From: Fuerstiella sp. | GTDB lineage: Bacteria; Planctomycetota; Planctomycetia; Planctomycetales; Planctomycetaceae | Direction of reading: 5' to 3' | DNA: 48,106 nt | Assembly (NCBI GenBank): GCA_022843805.1 | Contig: JALHMY010000078.1 | Coordinates: 1 to 48,106 of the forward strand | Shown here: piece after piece, positions 8,668 to 18,145 of the stretch | Numbering within the stretch: the stretch's first letter is position 1 | Layout of the letters: each line of letters starts with the position of its first letter | Program-made: the position numbers and the translations under genes | The notes under the pieces: model-generated | The model's input: only the letters and a program-made list of their open reading frames with translations | What the model was told of the DNA's origin: nothing | Database searches by the model: none

Positions 8668-8688
8668 GTGGATCTTCGTCAGATCCAC
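8668..8688 (+). promoter_or_regulatory. Hairpin in the riboswitch leader, possible expression platform
   Basis: A perfect 7-bp stem (GTGGATC, loop of 7, GATCCAC) lies between the aptamer and the permease start and is followed by the pyrimidine-rich CTCTCTGTC. It could act as a weak terminator or as part of a switching helix. There is no clean U-tract, so its role is an inference. Confidence 0.45.
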
Positions 8689-8781
8689 CTCTCTGTCACA
8701 TCACAAAATCGGGTTGAGAAGTGAGCTAATTCTCACAAAACGCTGCTCCAGACCATCTGGACAGTACGCCTGCGCTCCGGA

Positions 8782-10752
8782 GTGACTCTCTTGTCTGGAA
8801 ATGCATCTCGTGACCATCACTATGCGTGGTGGCTCATCATGTGTCTGTGCGGTGTCGACTATTTCAGTACTCTTGGCTACCAGCCATCCATCGCGTTTGA
8901 AGGAGCTGGTATTCTCTCGCCAATCGCCACTCTGGTGCTCGTGGCGGTGACTTTGTTTGGGGCGCTTCCGATCTATTGCCATGTGGCTGGTGAAACTCCG
9001 GACGGCGTGGGCTCCGTCGGCATGATCGAACGCATCTTTCGAGGCTGGACCTCGAAGATCTTTGTTCTGGTGCTGGTGGGATTTGCCGCGACAGACTTTG
9101 TGATCACCAAGACACTGTCGGCCGCAGACGCAACGGCGCATTTGCTTTCTAATCCGCTGTTCATGGGCTCTACACCCGAATGGATGCACAGCCAAATCGC
9201 ATTGACAATGTTTCTGCTAGTATTGCTGAGCGCCATGTTTATCAAGGGTTACGGAGAAGTCGTAGGGCTGGCGACCCTTCTTGTGGTGACGTACATAGGT
9301 CTGACAGCAATTATTATTGGTGCGGGACTCCTGTACCTGATGTCGCATCCGGAATTGGTGACCCAATGGATTGATCAGATTTCCAGTGGAGACTACCACC
9401 TGCACCACACTCCGATCTCAGGAAAAGGGCCTTGGGTTGCGTTGCTGATTGCCTGTCTGATTTTCCCCAAACTGGCTCTTGGTATGAGCGGTTTCGAAAC
9501 CGGCGTTCTGCATATTCACTTGATTCGTGGCACGGAAGAGGACCCCTCGAATTCTGAGGGACGAATTCGTCGCACGCGACTGCTTTTGATTACAGCGGCA
9601 TTGATAATGTCGGTGATGCTTGTGGGATCATCTCTTGTAACAGGTACCGGTACACTTATTCCGGTCGAAGAATTTCGAATGAGCCCTGATCGAGGAAAAG
9701 CCGTTGACAGAGCATTAGCGTATATCGCTCATGGGGACAGTCCGTTCGCGGTTTGTCCGTTCTTCGGTTCAGTGTTTGGCACAGTCTACGACATCAGCAC
9801 CATTCTTATTCTTTGGTTTGCCGGGGCATCTGCCATGGCCGGTTTGTTGAACATGGTTCCTCGATACCTGCCTCGCTACGGAATGGCTCCGGAATGGGCA
9901 GCCGCATATCGGCCGCTGGTGATCGCGTTTACTGTGATCAACCTGTTGGTCACGTGGTGTTTTAGTGCTGATGTGTCCAGCCAGGGAGGTGCTTATGCCA
10001 CAGGTGTTCTGGTATTGATGACGAGTGCTGCCATTGGGTCGCTAGTTGACTTGAGTCGAAAACCTCGCCCTGCCGAGCCGAGGTTACAGTTGCGGCGGAA
10101 AGGTAAACTTGCCGCGTTCGGATTGATTTCTCTCGTCTTCGTCTACACCACCACTGCCAACGTCATCGAGCGTCCCGATGGAATCATCATTGCATCGATT
10201 TTCATCGCGTGCGTGATGTGTATGTCAATTATCTCCCGGATCTGGAGGAGCCGAGAGTTGCGTCTAAATGAGTTTCGATTCGAAAACGAAGGTGACCGAA
10301 TGCTGTGGACAGACCTTTGTACTGACGGCGGCTTTCGTGTGCTGATTCCCCACAGACCGGGGAGCCGTTCGCTTGCAGACAAGGAGATCGAAGTTCGACG
10401 AAAACATCGTATTCCAGCGGAAGTACCATTGCTGTTTCTGGAGGTTCATTCCGGTGACACCAGTGAATTCCACAACACTCCAGTGATTTCTATACGACAG
10501 GAGTACGGTCGATTCATTCTCGTGGCTCGTGAAGTTGCGTCCGTCTCTCATACCATCGCGCAGATTGCTATCGAACTGGGCAGATCCGGCGCGCCGCTGG
10601 ATATTGTCTTTGGCTGGAGTATCGGTAACTCCCTGCAACTCGCCATTCAATTCGTATTGTTTGGACAGGGAGATGTCCCGAACAGCGTCTTCGATCTTCT
10701 TGAACAGGCAATCCCTGATCCCACCAGGCGACCCACTGTTCTCGTCGGATAG
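8782..10752 (+). CDS. APC-superfamily permease, probable potassium (KimA-like) or amino-acid transporter
   Basis: A 656-aa protein with about 12 transmembrane segments in the first 480 residues and a hydrophilic C-terminal domain of about 165 aa. The beginning (CGVDYFSTLGYQPSIAFEGAG, then LFGALPIYCHVAGETPDG) is typical of a branch of the APC superfamily. Overall architecture, membrane core plus cytoplasmic tail, resembles the KimA/KUP-type potassium importers. The c-di-AMP riboswitch in its leader and the neighbouring antiporter and Kdp genes support potassium as the cargo; from the sequence alone an amino acid cannot be excluded. The given start is a GTG; a TTG at 8791 has a better-placed GGAG and may be the real one. 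Expected to be repressed at high cyclic di-AMP. Confidence 0.8.
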   Translation: MTLLSGNASRDHHYAWWLIMCLCGVDYFSTLGYQPSIAFEGAGILSPIATLVLVAVTLFGALPIYCHVAGETPDGVGSVGMIERIFRGWTSKIFVLVLVGFAATDFVITKTLSAADATAHLLSNPLFMGSTPEWMHSQIALTMFLLVLLSAMFIKGYGEVVGLATLLVVTYIGLTAIIIGAGLLYLMSHPELVTQWIDQISSGDYHLHHTPISGKGPWVALLIACLIFPKLALGMSGFETGVLHIHLIRGTEEDPSNSEGRIRRTRLLLITAALIMSVMLVGSSLVTGTGTLIPVEEFRMSPDRGKAVDRALAYIAHGDSPFAVCPFFGSVFGTVYDISTILILWFAGASAMAGLLNMVPRYLPRYGMAPEWAAAYRPLVIAFTVINLLVTWCFSADVSSQGGAYATGVLVLMTSAAIGSLVDLSRKPRPAEPRLQLRRKGKLAAFGLISLVFVYTTTANVIERPDGIIIASIFIACVMCMSIISRIWRSRELRLNEFRFENEGDRMLWTDLCTDGGFRVLIPHRPGSRSLADKEIEVRRKHRIPAEVPLLFLEVHSGDTSEFHNTPVISIRQEYGRFILVAREVASVSHTIAQIAIELGRSGAPLDIVFGWSIGNSLQLAIQFVLFGQGDVPNSVFDLLEQAIPDPTRRPTVLVG

Positions 10753-11056
10753 TGGCCTCGATTTTTGCGTTCAAATCGTAAGCTGGCGCGGTGGGTAGAT
10801 CTGAGTGAGATGGCAAACCCTCGTGCAGTCCGCTTCAGATCATGAATTGATTTCTGCTTGTTGAACGCCCATTGAGATTCATGCACCTGTAACGCGCTCC
10901 GCAGTGGACGATGTCAGACACATGTTTTAACAACTGTTGTCTGGACAGCGGATGGGGCAGTGATTACTCTGGTGGAGTTTCCTGTCGCCTCTGGAACCAA
11001 AACCATGCCGCCGGAGAACTCAACGTTGAGGTTTGTGACGAATCAGGATTGTTGCT
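10753..11056. other. Intergenic region before the antiporter gene
   Basis: About 300 bp without a convincing gene, riboswitch or terminator. A frame from 10911 is open but has no family resemblance. Confidence 0.4.
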
Positions 11057-12475
11057 GTGGAAATCATCCAGGATGTTTCGGCTCAGGGTAAATCACCCAG
11101 TACTGCGCGCATCAGTCTCGTCTATCTGCTTTTGCTGGTTGTAACGATCGGTTGCTTCTTTGGCATACAGCACCTTGGAGAACAACTGCCGGGACAAGCG
11201 GCCGCAGTGAGTACCACGGCATCGACACCCGCCGCGCCGTCCAGACTTCATCTTCTGCCGCAGGTGTTGTTGGCCCTCATAGCAATCATAGTCACCGGAC
11301 GGCTCTTCGGCGCCGCTTGCCAATATCTGGGACAGCCCCGAGTCATCGGGGAAGTTGTCGCCGGAATCGCGCTGGGGCCATCACTGTTTGGTCGAATCTC
11401 TCCGGATGCAATGACCTTTGTTTTCCCCCAGAATATCTCACCGATTCTGGGAGTACTGGCACAACTCGGAGTGATCCTTTACATGTTTCTGGTCGGTCTG
11501 GAACTGAACTCAGGGCTGCTTCGTGCAAGGGCACATGCAACGGTCGCAATTTCGCATGCAAGCATTGTGACGCCCTTTCTCCTTGGAGCCGTTCTGGCGT
11601 TGTTTGCGTATTCACGATACGCGCCAGCAGGAGTTTCATTTACCAGTTTTGCACTGTTCCTCGGCGTTGCGATGTCCATCACTGCGTTTCCAGTACTTGC
11701 CAGAATCCTGACTGATCTCAAGCTTGATAAGTCAGAACTGGGTGTGATCGCCCTCGGATGTGCCGCTGCCGACGACGTAACCGCCTGGTGCCTGCTCGCC
11801 TTTGTGGTCGGGATCGCCAAGTCAAATCTTCAAGAGTCGGTCCGGACGATACTGCTTGCCGGAGCCTACGTGTTTCTCATGGTGGCGGTCGTGAAACCGC
11901 TGATCAGTTCGTGGTTGTCGAGCCGAAAGAACACTGACTTGTCGAGTCGACTTGCGGCCTGGATTCTGGTCGCGGTGCTCGGATCAGCGATGATCACTGA
12001 GTCGATTGGGATCCACGCAATCTTCGGAGCGTTTCTTTTGGGAGCAATGATTCCTCATGACAGCAATATTGCTGCATCATTCCGGCATCGGCTGGAGGAT
12101 GTCGTTTCGATCCTGTTGCTTCCGACCTTCTTTGCCTACACCGGAACTCGCACACAGATCGGACTGCTTTCCACGACGTCTGACTGGTACTTCTGTTTAC
12201 TGATTATCGGCGTTGCAACTGCGGGTAAATTTGGTGGAACTGTCGTCGCATCCCGTTTCACTGGACTCGACTGGCGAACCTCCGCATCGCTTGGAACATT
12301 GATGAATACTCGCGGACTTATGGAACTCATCGTGCTTAACATCGGACTGGATCTGGGTGTCATTTCTCCCATCCTGTTTGCGATGATGGTTCTAATGGCT
12401 CTGGCGACGACCGTTGCGACAACTCCAATTCTTCAGAGACTGCTCTCGTTGCGCGTTGAGGCTGCGTCGCAATGA
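11057..12475 (+). CDS. Cation/proton antiporter (CPA2, KefB/NapA-like)
   Basis: A 472-aa protein with an N-terminal membrane segment (about 20-38), a short linker rich in Ala, Thr and Pro, then the Na+/H+ exchanger domain of about 12 segments. Family signs are YLGQPRVIGEVVAGIALGPS (inverted-repeat helix 2), LGVILYMFLVGLEL, MSITAFPVLARIL, the CAAADDVTAW motif with the two ion-binding aspartates, and GAFLLGAMIP. CPA2 proteins exchange Na+ or K+ for H+. No C-terminal TrkA-N/RCK domain is attached, so it is not a full KefB/KefC. Position between the riboswitch-linked permease and the kdp operon suggests a role in K+ or Na+ balance. Start is a GTG. Confidence 0.88.
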   Translation: MEIIQDVSAQGKSPSTARISLVYLLLLVVTIGCFFGIQHLGEQLPGQAAAVSTTASTPAAPSRLHLLPQVLLALIAIIVTGRLFGAACQYLGQPRVIGEVVAGIALGPSLFGRISPDAMTFVFPQNISPILGVLAQLGVILYMFLVGLELNSGLLRARAHATVAISHASIVTPFLLGAVLALFAYSRYAPAGVSFTSFALFLGVAMSITAFPVLARILTDLKLDKSELGVIALGCAAADDVTAWCLLAFVVGIAKSNLQESVRTILLAGAYVFLMVAVVKPLISSWLSSRKNTDLSSRLAAWILVAVLGSAMITESIGIHAIFGAFLLGAMIPHDSNIAASFRHRLEDVVSILLLPTFFAYTGTRTQIGLLSTTSDWYFCLLIIGVATAGKFGGTVVASRFTGLDWRTSASLGTLMNTRGLMELIVLNIGLDLGVISPILFAMMVLMALATTVATTPILQRLLSLRVEAASQ

Positions 12476-13211
12476 GAGTGAGATCTTCAGTGCGCGTTCC
12501 CGTTCCGATTGAATCCCTTTGAAACGCCACACCAAACTGCTCAAGTCAAATTGCCGGATACAGAGAACAGATACAGATTGCTGGCATTTATTACGTCAAC
12601 GGAAACAGCATTCTGCCAGTTTTCCAGTGCATGCACTTCGAGACGAACCAAGTCTGGGTTTTTCTGACATCGAACAAACCACAGCGCCGTAAGTTTGTTT
12701 GCTGATAGTCGTTCGCAAGCAGTTCCTCTGGTAAGGTAGCAGGATTGCTGAAGTCTCGTTGGGAACTTTCGATGAAAATAATGCTGCACCGCGCGCAGAT
12801 CTGATTCGGACCTGCTCTGAGTCGCACATCAATGTGCAGACCGCACGGAAGTGGACAGATTCCGCCGAACGCTGACAATTCTGTCATTCGTTGGCAGGTA
12901 GAGTGATCAGTTCACGCAAGCATCTTTCGCCGTGTGAGAGGGACCATTCTGCGCCCTGTTCTTCGAGATGCGGCGCGACAAGTGCCACACAGAAGTCGCT
13001 TGTTTGCTCCTGCATCGGGAACGCAGTTGATGTGAAGCAACCAGTCAAAGACTCGTGCCTGACGAGGAATCATTTGGTCTGAATCTTGATAAAGTCCTGA
13101 TGCGATCAAGCCATGTATTGACACCTAATTGATACGACGACGGCTATCATTGGAGACATGGAACTGAAGGCCCACGGTTTTCTTCGGTAACCGCAAAGTG
13201 GAGTGTTCGAA
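12476..13211. other. Long intergenic region upstream of the kdp operon
   Basis: About 735 bp without a supported gene. It should hold the kdp promoter and the KdpE binding site, but no element could be assigned with confidence. A small hairpin (CGGTT...AACCG, near 13174-13193) precedes the first ribosome-binding site. Confidence 0.4.
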
Positions 13212-13310
13212 ATGAGTGATTTCGTGATGATCGGCATAACTGCCGGTTTGTGTGCTCTAACATGGGGTCTGATCGTGCTCTGCGATCGACTGCAAGGGGG
13301 CGGAAGATGA
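13212..13310 (+). CDS. Small membrane protein preceding KdpF (32 aa)
   Basis: The peptide begins MSDFVMIGITAGLCALTWG and continues LIVLCDRLQGGGR. It has one hydrophobic segment followed by a charged tail. A GGAG box lies 8 nt before the ATG, and its stop codon overlaps the kdpF start in an ATGA arrangement, implying translational coupling into the operon. It is not KdpF itself, which follows. I did not recognise a named family; it could be an accessory subunit of the Kdp complex. Confidence 0.7.
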   Translation: MSDFVMIGITAGLCALTWGLIVLCDRLQGGGR

Positions 13311-13399
13311 ACGGACCTGAACTAATTGGGTTGCTGGCAGCGATTGCGCTGCTGGCGTATCTGACTATTGCCCTCTTAAAGCCGGAGTGGTTCGCATGA
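13307..13399 (+). CDS. kdpF: Potassium-transporting ATPase subunit KdpF
   Basis: A 30-aa peptide, MNGPELIGLLAAIALLAYLT then [10 protein letters not shown], which is the expected size and pattern of KdpF: one transmembrane helix ending in a L-x-P-E-x-F tail. KdpF stabilises the KdpABC complex. Start and stop overlap both neighbours by ATGA. Confidence 0.9.
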   Translation: MNGPELIGLLAAIALLAYLTIALLKPEWFA

Positions 13400-15225
13400 C
13401 CGCTAATCACTGGATTCAGATTTTTTTGTTTGTCGGTGTCCTGCTGGCGACCGTGAAACCCCTGGGATGGTTTATGTCCCGCGTGTTTCAGGGCCAGCCA
13501 TGCGGCCTGGACCGGGTGCTCGGACCGATCGAGCGTTTGTTCTATCGCCTTGCGGGCGTTGATCCTAAAAGCGAAATGAGGTGGAAGAGCTACGCCTTCG
13601 CGGTGATGCTGTTCAGTGTTCTCGGCTTTGCATTCGTGTATTTGATCCTGAGACTCCAGGATCGCTTGCCGCTGAATCCTCAGGGCTTCTCTGCAAACAC
13701 GCCCGACTCCGCGTTCAACACAGCCGTGAGTTTCGCGACCAATACCAACTGGCAGGGCTACGGTGGCGAAACCACAATGAGCTACCTGTCTCAGATGTTG
13801 GCATTGTCTGTGCAGAATTTCGTCTCTGCTGCGACCGGAATCGCAGTGTTGATTGCTGTGATTCGTGGATTCACACGCCGCAGCGTCGAGACGATCGGAA
13901 ACTTCTGGGTTGATCTGACACGCTCGACCGTCTACGTCCTGCTGCCTCTGTCCATTGTCCTGGCACTTGCGCTTGTGTCGCAGGGCGTCGTGCAGAACTT
14001 TCAGCCATATCAATCGGTTGCCCTGGTGCAGCCGATCAGTATGGACGAACCCGTGATCGGTGCGGGCGGCACGCCGTCAGTCGACGCGGAAGGAAATGCG
14101 ATCACTCAGAAGAAAGTGATTTCTGAACAACAGCTGCCGATGGGGCCAGCTGCGTCGCAGATCGCAATCAAGCAGCTCGGCACGAATGGCGGTGGATACT
14201 TCAACGTGAACTCGGCGCATCCGTATGAGAACCCGACGCCGATGTCGAATTTTCTCCAGGTACTGTCCATTCTGCTAATTCCCGGAGCGTTGTGCTGGAC
14301 TTTTGGCGACATGGTCGGCGATCGTCTACAGGGCTGGGCAATCCTGATTGCGATGCTGGTGATCTTTGTTCCGCTGGTGATCGGAGTTGTCGGTGCCGAG
14401 CAATCCGGAGTACCGTCGCAAATCGCCATGGGCGTCGATGAGGTTGCCAGTGACATGCAGTCAGGAGGCAACATGGAAGGCAAGGAGCTTCGCTTCGGGA
14501 TTGTGAATTCAGGTATTTGGGCCGCGGCGACGACTGCAGCATCCAATGGCAGCGTGAATTCGATGCACGATTCCTACACGCCGCTGGGTGGACTGGTGCC
14601 GATGTGGCTCATGCAACTTGGCGAAGTCGTCTTCGGCGGTGTTGGTTCGGGCCTTTATGGCATGCTGATGTTCGCGATCGTGGCGGTATTCGTTGCGGGC
14701 CTGATGGTTGGTCGCACGCCGGAATACCTTGGCAAGAAGATCGAGGCCTATGAAATGAAAATGGCTGCACTTGTGATTCTGATTCCGCCGCTGGTCGTGC
14801 TGATCGGCACGGCCGTGGCGGTTAGCGGGCTGGGACTGGACTATGCCTCCGGCGAAGACGTGAAAGGGAATCTGAATAACCCTGGGGCTCACGGTTACTC
14901 AGAGGTGCTTTATGCGTTTTCTTCGGCGGGTAACAACAACGGGAGTGCATTTGCCGGGCTGACGGCCAACGAGCCGTTTTACAATTCCGCACTGGGCATT
15001 GCGATGTGGATATCACGTTTCTGGCTGATGATTCCGGTGCTGGCCATTGCCGGTTCGCTGGCTCGTAAGAAGTACACACCAGCGGGGGCGGGAACTTTGC
15101 CAACCCACAACACATTGTTCGTTGTGTTGCTGGTGGGTGCCGTGCTGCTTGTCGGGGCACTGACGTTTGTTCCCGCTTTGGCGCTGGGACCAATCGTTGA
15201 GCATCTGCAGATGACGGCAATGTGA
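13396..15225 (+). CDS. kdpA: Potassium-transporting ATPase potassium-binding subunit KdpA
   Basis: A 609-aa polytopic membrane protein of the SKT superfamily, the K+-selective channel-like subunit of the KdpFABC pump. The four selectivity-loop regions are visible: [45 protein letters not shown] with GGVGSGLYG, and [14 protein letters not shown]. The ATG at 13396 is preferred to the GTG at 13387 because a GGAG lies 8 nt before it and the ATG overlaps the kdpF stop. Length is slightly above the usual 560-600 aa owing to an insertion rich in Gly, Val and Ala after the second loop. Confidence 0.97.
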   Translation: MTANHWIQIFLFVGVLLATVKPLGWFMSRVFQGQPCGLDRVLGPIERLFYRLAGVDPKSEMRWKSYAFAVMLFSVLGFAFVYLILRLQDRLPLNPQGFSANTPDSAFNTAVSFATNTNWQGYGGETTMSYLSQMLALSVQNFVSAATGIAVLIAVIRGFTRRSVETIGNFWVDLTRSTVYVLLPLSIVLALALVSQGVVQNFQPYQSVALVQPISMDEPVIGAGGTPSVDAEGNAITQKKVISEQQLPMGPAASQIAIKQLGTNGGGYFNVNSAHPYENPTPMSNFLQVLSILLIPGALCWTFGDMVGDRLQGWAILIAMLVIFVPLVIGVVGAEQSGVPSQIAMGVDEVASDMQSGGNMEGKELRFGIVNSGIWAAATTAASNGSVNSMHDSYTPLGGLVPMWLMQLGEVVFGGVGSGLYGMLMFAIVAVFVAGLMVGRTPEYLGKKIEAYEMKMAALVILIPPLVVLIGTAVAVSGLGLDYASGEDVKGNLNNPGAHGYSEVLYAFSSAGNNNGSAFAGLTANEPFYNSALGIAMWISRFWLMIPVLAIAGSLARKKYTPAGAGTLPTHNTLFVVLLVGAVLLVGALTFVPALALGPIVEHLQMTAM

Positions 15226-15227
15226 AC

Positions 15228-15285
15228 ATTTCAGATCTCAAATTTCAGATCTTGAATTTCAAATTTCAGACTACAAATTCGCATT
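15228..15285. repeat. Short AT-rich direct repeats between kdpA and kdpB
   Basis: The unit AAATTTCAGA and variants (ATTTCAGATCT, AATTTCAAATTTCAGA) recur several times within about 55 bp. The segment interrupts an otherwise tightly packed operon. Its role is unknown. Confidence 0.65.
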
Positions 15286-15334
15286 CATGTGCCGGTGGGT
15301 TTCAAGTACTACGCGCGGCATACGAGGTAATGTC

Positions 15335-17401
15335 ATGACTAGTAAATCTCGATCGCTGTTCGATCCACACATCGTGAAACAGGCGCTGCTCGATTCCATC
15401 AGGAAACTCAATCCGATGCGTCAGCTACGGAATCCGGTGATGTTCATCGTGTTCATCGGGAGTATTCTGACCACAGGGCTTGGCATGCACGCTCTGTCGA
15501 CCGGCAGCAGCGAATCACCTGCGTTTATCTTCGGTGTCTCCGCGTGGTTGTGGTTCACGGTCGTTTTTGCGAACTTCGCTGAAGCCATGGCCGAAGGACG
15601 CGGAAAAGCTCAAGCCGATTCGCTGAGATCTTCTCGACGCGATGTCACTGCCAGGAAGCTGAGCGAGCCTCGACACGGGGCGCAATGGCAGACAATCGGA
15701 GCGTCACAGCTTCGCAGGGAAGACGTCGTGATTGTTGAGGCCGGGGACATGGTGCCGACCGACGGTGAAGTCATCGAAGGCGTCGCGTCGGTCAATGAGA
15801 GTGCCATTACGGGCGAAAGTGCTCCCGTCATCCGCGAGAGCGGCGGCGACCGCAGCAGCGTGACTGGTGGTACTGTCGTGCTTTCCGACTGGCTGATTGT
15901 GCGAGTCACCGCGAATCCCGGTGAGACATTCCTTGACCGCATGATTTCGCTGATCGAAGGTGCCAAACGTCAAAAGACTCCAAACGAAATTGCACTCGAT
16001 ATTCTGCTGGCGGCAATGACGATTATCTTTCTGATCGTCTGCGTCACATTGATGCCGTTCTCTGTTTACAGCGTGGCGGCTGCCGGACAGGGTTCCCCTG
16101 TCACAGTAACGGTGCTCGTTGCACTTCTGGTTTGCCTGATTCCAACTACGATCGGCGGACTGTTGTCTGCCATCGGTATCGCCGGGATGGATCGAATGAT
16201 CCAGGCCAACGTGATCGCGACATCGGGTCGAGCTGTGGAAGCTGCGGGTGACGTGGACGTACTGCTGCTCGACAAAACCGGCACGATCACGCTGGGCAAT
16301 CGACAGGCCGTCGAGTTGATTCCAGCGCCCGGCGTTGACATCTTGGCGCTCGCCGATGCGGCTCAACTGGCTTCGCTGGCGGATGAAACTCCGGAAGGAC
16401 GCAGCATCGTTGTACTTGCCAAAGAAAAGTATGCCCTGCGAGGCCGAAATATCAATGAGTTGCACGCCACATTCATCGCTTTCTCGGCCCAGACGCGGCT
16501 TAGTGGGGTGGATCTGGAGGACCGCCGTGTTCGAAAAGGCGCGACTGATGCGATCGAAAACTTCGTGCGTGAGAGCGGAGGCGGGCTTCCAGCCGAGGTG
16601 CGTCGCACAGTCGAGGACATCTCCAAACGGGGCGGCACACCGCTCGTCGTCGCCGACGGTAAACGCACACTGGGGACAATTTATCTAAAGGACATCGTCA
16701 AGGGCGGAATGAAGGAACGGTTTGGCGAACTGCGACGGATGGGGATTAAGACAATCATGATCACCGGTGACAATCCGCTGACCGCTGCGGCAATTGCTGC
16801 GGAAGCTGGTGTTGACGATTTTCTGGCTCAGGCCACACCCGAAGCGAAATTGAAACTGATTCGCGAACATCAGGCGGGCGGGCGACTTGTGGCGATGACC
16901 GGAGACGGCACGAACGATGCCCCAGCACTGGCTCAGGCTGATGTCGCGGTCGCGATGAACTCGGGCACGCAGGCGGCGAAGGAAGCCGGTAACATGGTTG
17001 ATCTCGATTCAAATCCAACAAAGCTGATCGAAGTCGTTGAGATCGGCAAACAGCTGTTGATGACTCGCGGAGCACTCACGACCTTCAGCCTCGCGAATGA
17101 TGTTGCGAAGTACTTCGCAATCATTCCGGCTGCCTTCGCGTCGACTTATCCCGTTCTCAGCCGTCTGAACGTAATGCACCTGGCGACACCCGCGAGTGCC
17201 ATCCTTTCGGCCGTGATTTTCAATGCGATCATCATCGTGATCCTGATCCCGCTGGCGCTACGAGGCGTCAAGTATCGGGCCGTGGGAGCGGATCGTCTGT
17301 TGCGAGACAACCTGCTGATCTATGGGCTTGGCGGTCTGATTGTACCGTTTCCCGGGATCAAGTTGATCGATCTGTTGCTCGTCAGTATGGGGCTGACGTA
17401 G
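15335..17401 (+). CDS. kdpB: Potassium-transporting P-type ATPase subunit KdpB
   Basis: A 688-aa P-type ATPase, the energy-coupling subunit of KdpFABC. The phosphorylation motif [10 protein letters not shown] is present with the catalytic Asp at about residue 313, along with the actuator motif ITGESAPV, the hinge [12 protein letters not shown] and [19 protein letters not shown] box lies 6 nt before the ATG at 15335; the frame is open further upstream but without family similarity. It follows kdpA after 109 bp and precedes kdpC by 84 bp. Confidence 0.97.
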   Translation: MTSKSRSLFDPHIVKQALLDSIRKLNPMRQLRNPVMFIVFIGSILTTGLGMHALSTGSSESPAFIFGVSAWLWFTVVFANFAEAMAEGRGKAQADSLRSSRRDVTARKLSEPRHGAQWQTIGASQLRREDVVIVEAGDMVPTDGEVIEGVASVNESAITGESAPVIRESGGDRSSVTGGTVVLSDWLIVRVTANPGETFLDRMISLIEGAKRQKTPNEIALDILLAAMTIIFLIVCVTLMPFSVYSVAAAGQGSPVTVTVLVALLVCLIPTTIGGLLSAIGIAGMDRMIQANVIATSGRAVEAAGDVDVLLLDKTGTITLGNRQAVELIPAPGVDILALADAAQLASLADETPEGRSIVVLAKEKYALRGRNINELHATFIAFSAQTRLSGVDLEDRRVRKGATDAIENFVRESGGGLPAEVRRTVEDISKRGGTPLVVADGKRTLGTIYLKDIVKGGMKERFGELRRMGIKTIMITGDNPLTAAAIAAEAGVDDFLAQATPEAKLKLIREHQAGGRLVAMTGDGTNDAPALAQADVAVAMNSGTQAAKEAGNMVDLDSNPTKLIEVVEIGKQLLMTRGALTTFSLANDVAKYFAIIPAAFASTYPVLSRLNVMHLATPASAILSAVIFNAIIIVILIPLALRGVKYRAVGADRLLRDNLLIYGLGGLIVPFPGIKLIDLLLVSMGLT

Positions 17402-17485
17402 ACCTCGCTTGAGATCGAGCACGAATCGTTCAGTCGCTGTACGGCAAATCATCATTAGAAAAATCCGAAACCACGGAGTCAGATC

Positions 17486-18070
17486 ATGAATGCTCATTTT
17501 CGACCATGTCTTGTCCTCCTTACCCTGTTGACGCTACTGACTGGGGTCGCCTATCCGGCGCTGATCACGGCTGTTGCACAGGCCGTGTTTCATCACCAGG
17601 CCAATGGCAGTGTGATTATGCGGGAGGGCAAGGCTGTCGGCTCAGATTTCATTGGTCAGGCGTTCGACGGTCCTCGCTACTTCTGGAGTCGTCCGTCCGC
17701 AACTGGACCGACAAGTTACAACGGCGCGGCGTCGAGCGGTTCCAATTTGGGGCCGACAAATCCGGCACTACTTGATGCCATCAAGGGGCGAGTCGAAGTG
17801 ATCCGCGCCGCGCATCCAAATGAGACGAAGTCTGTGCCTGTGGACCTCGTGACCGCGTCGGCCAGTGGACTCGATCCGCATATCAGTCCAGCGGCGGCGG
17901 AGTATCAAGTGGGACGAGTCGCCAATGCTCGCGGACTCAGCGAAGAAAGGGTTCGTGAATTAATTGCCGGCAATACAGAAGGCCGCACTTTTGGCGCGCT
18001 GGGCGAACCATGCGTCAACGTACTTCGACTCAATCTGTCGCTTGACACCGAGGGTGGAAATCAGGAGTAG
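17486..18070 (+). CDS. kdpC: Potassium-transporting ATPase subunit KdpC
   Basis: A 194-aa protein with a single N-terminal membrane segment ([20 protein letters not shown]) and the KdpC body: [47 protein letters not shown] and [12 protein letters not shown]. KdpC is a periplasm-facing chaperone-like subunit that raises affinity for K+ or ATP. GGAG lies 6 nt before the ATG. Confidence 0.96.
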   Translation: MNAHFRPCLVLLTLLTLLTGVAYPALITAVAQAVFHHQANGSVIMREGKAVGSDFIGQAFDGPRYFWSRPSATGPTSYNGAASSGSNLGPTNPALLDAIKGRVEVIRAAHPNETKSVPVDLVTASASGLDPHISPAAAEYQVGRVANARGLSEERVRELIAGNTEGRTFGALGEPCVNVLRLNLSLDTEGGNQE

Positions 18071-18145
18071 ACCGGACAGGAGACTGGTCTTCGCGGACCT
18101 TAGTACTGATTCAGACATTCCAATAAACTTGAGTATCCGTGCTCC

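Noticed and set aside
13116-13150. TTGACA followed by TATCAT as a kdp promoter
   Set aside because: The spacer is 21 nt, too long for a housekeeping promoter, and nothing else supports it.
13147-14013. 288-codon minus-strand frame over kdpA
   Set aside because: It lies antisense to the confidently identified kdpA and the upstream micro-ORFs and is rich in Gln, His and Arg, as expected of a shadow frame.
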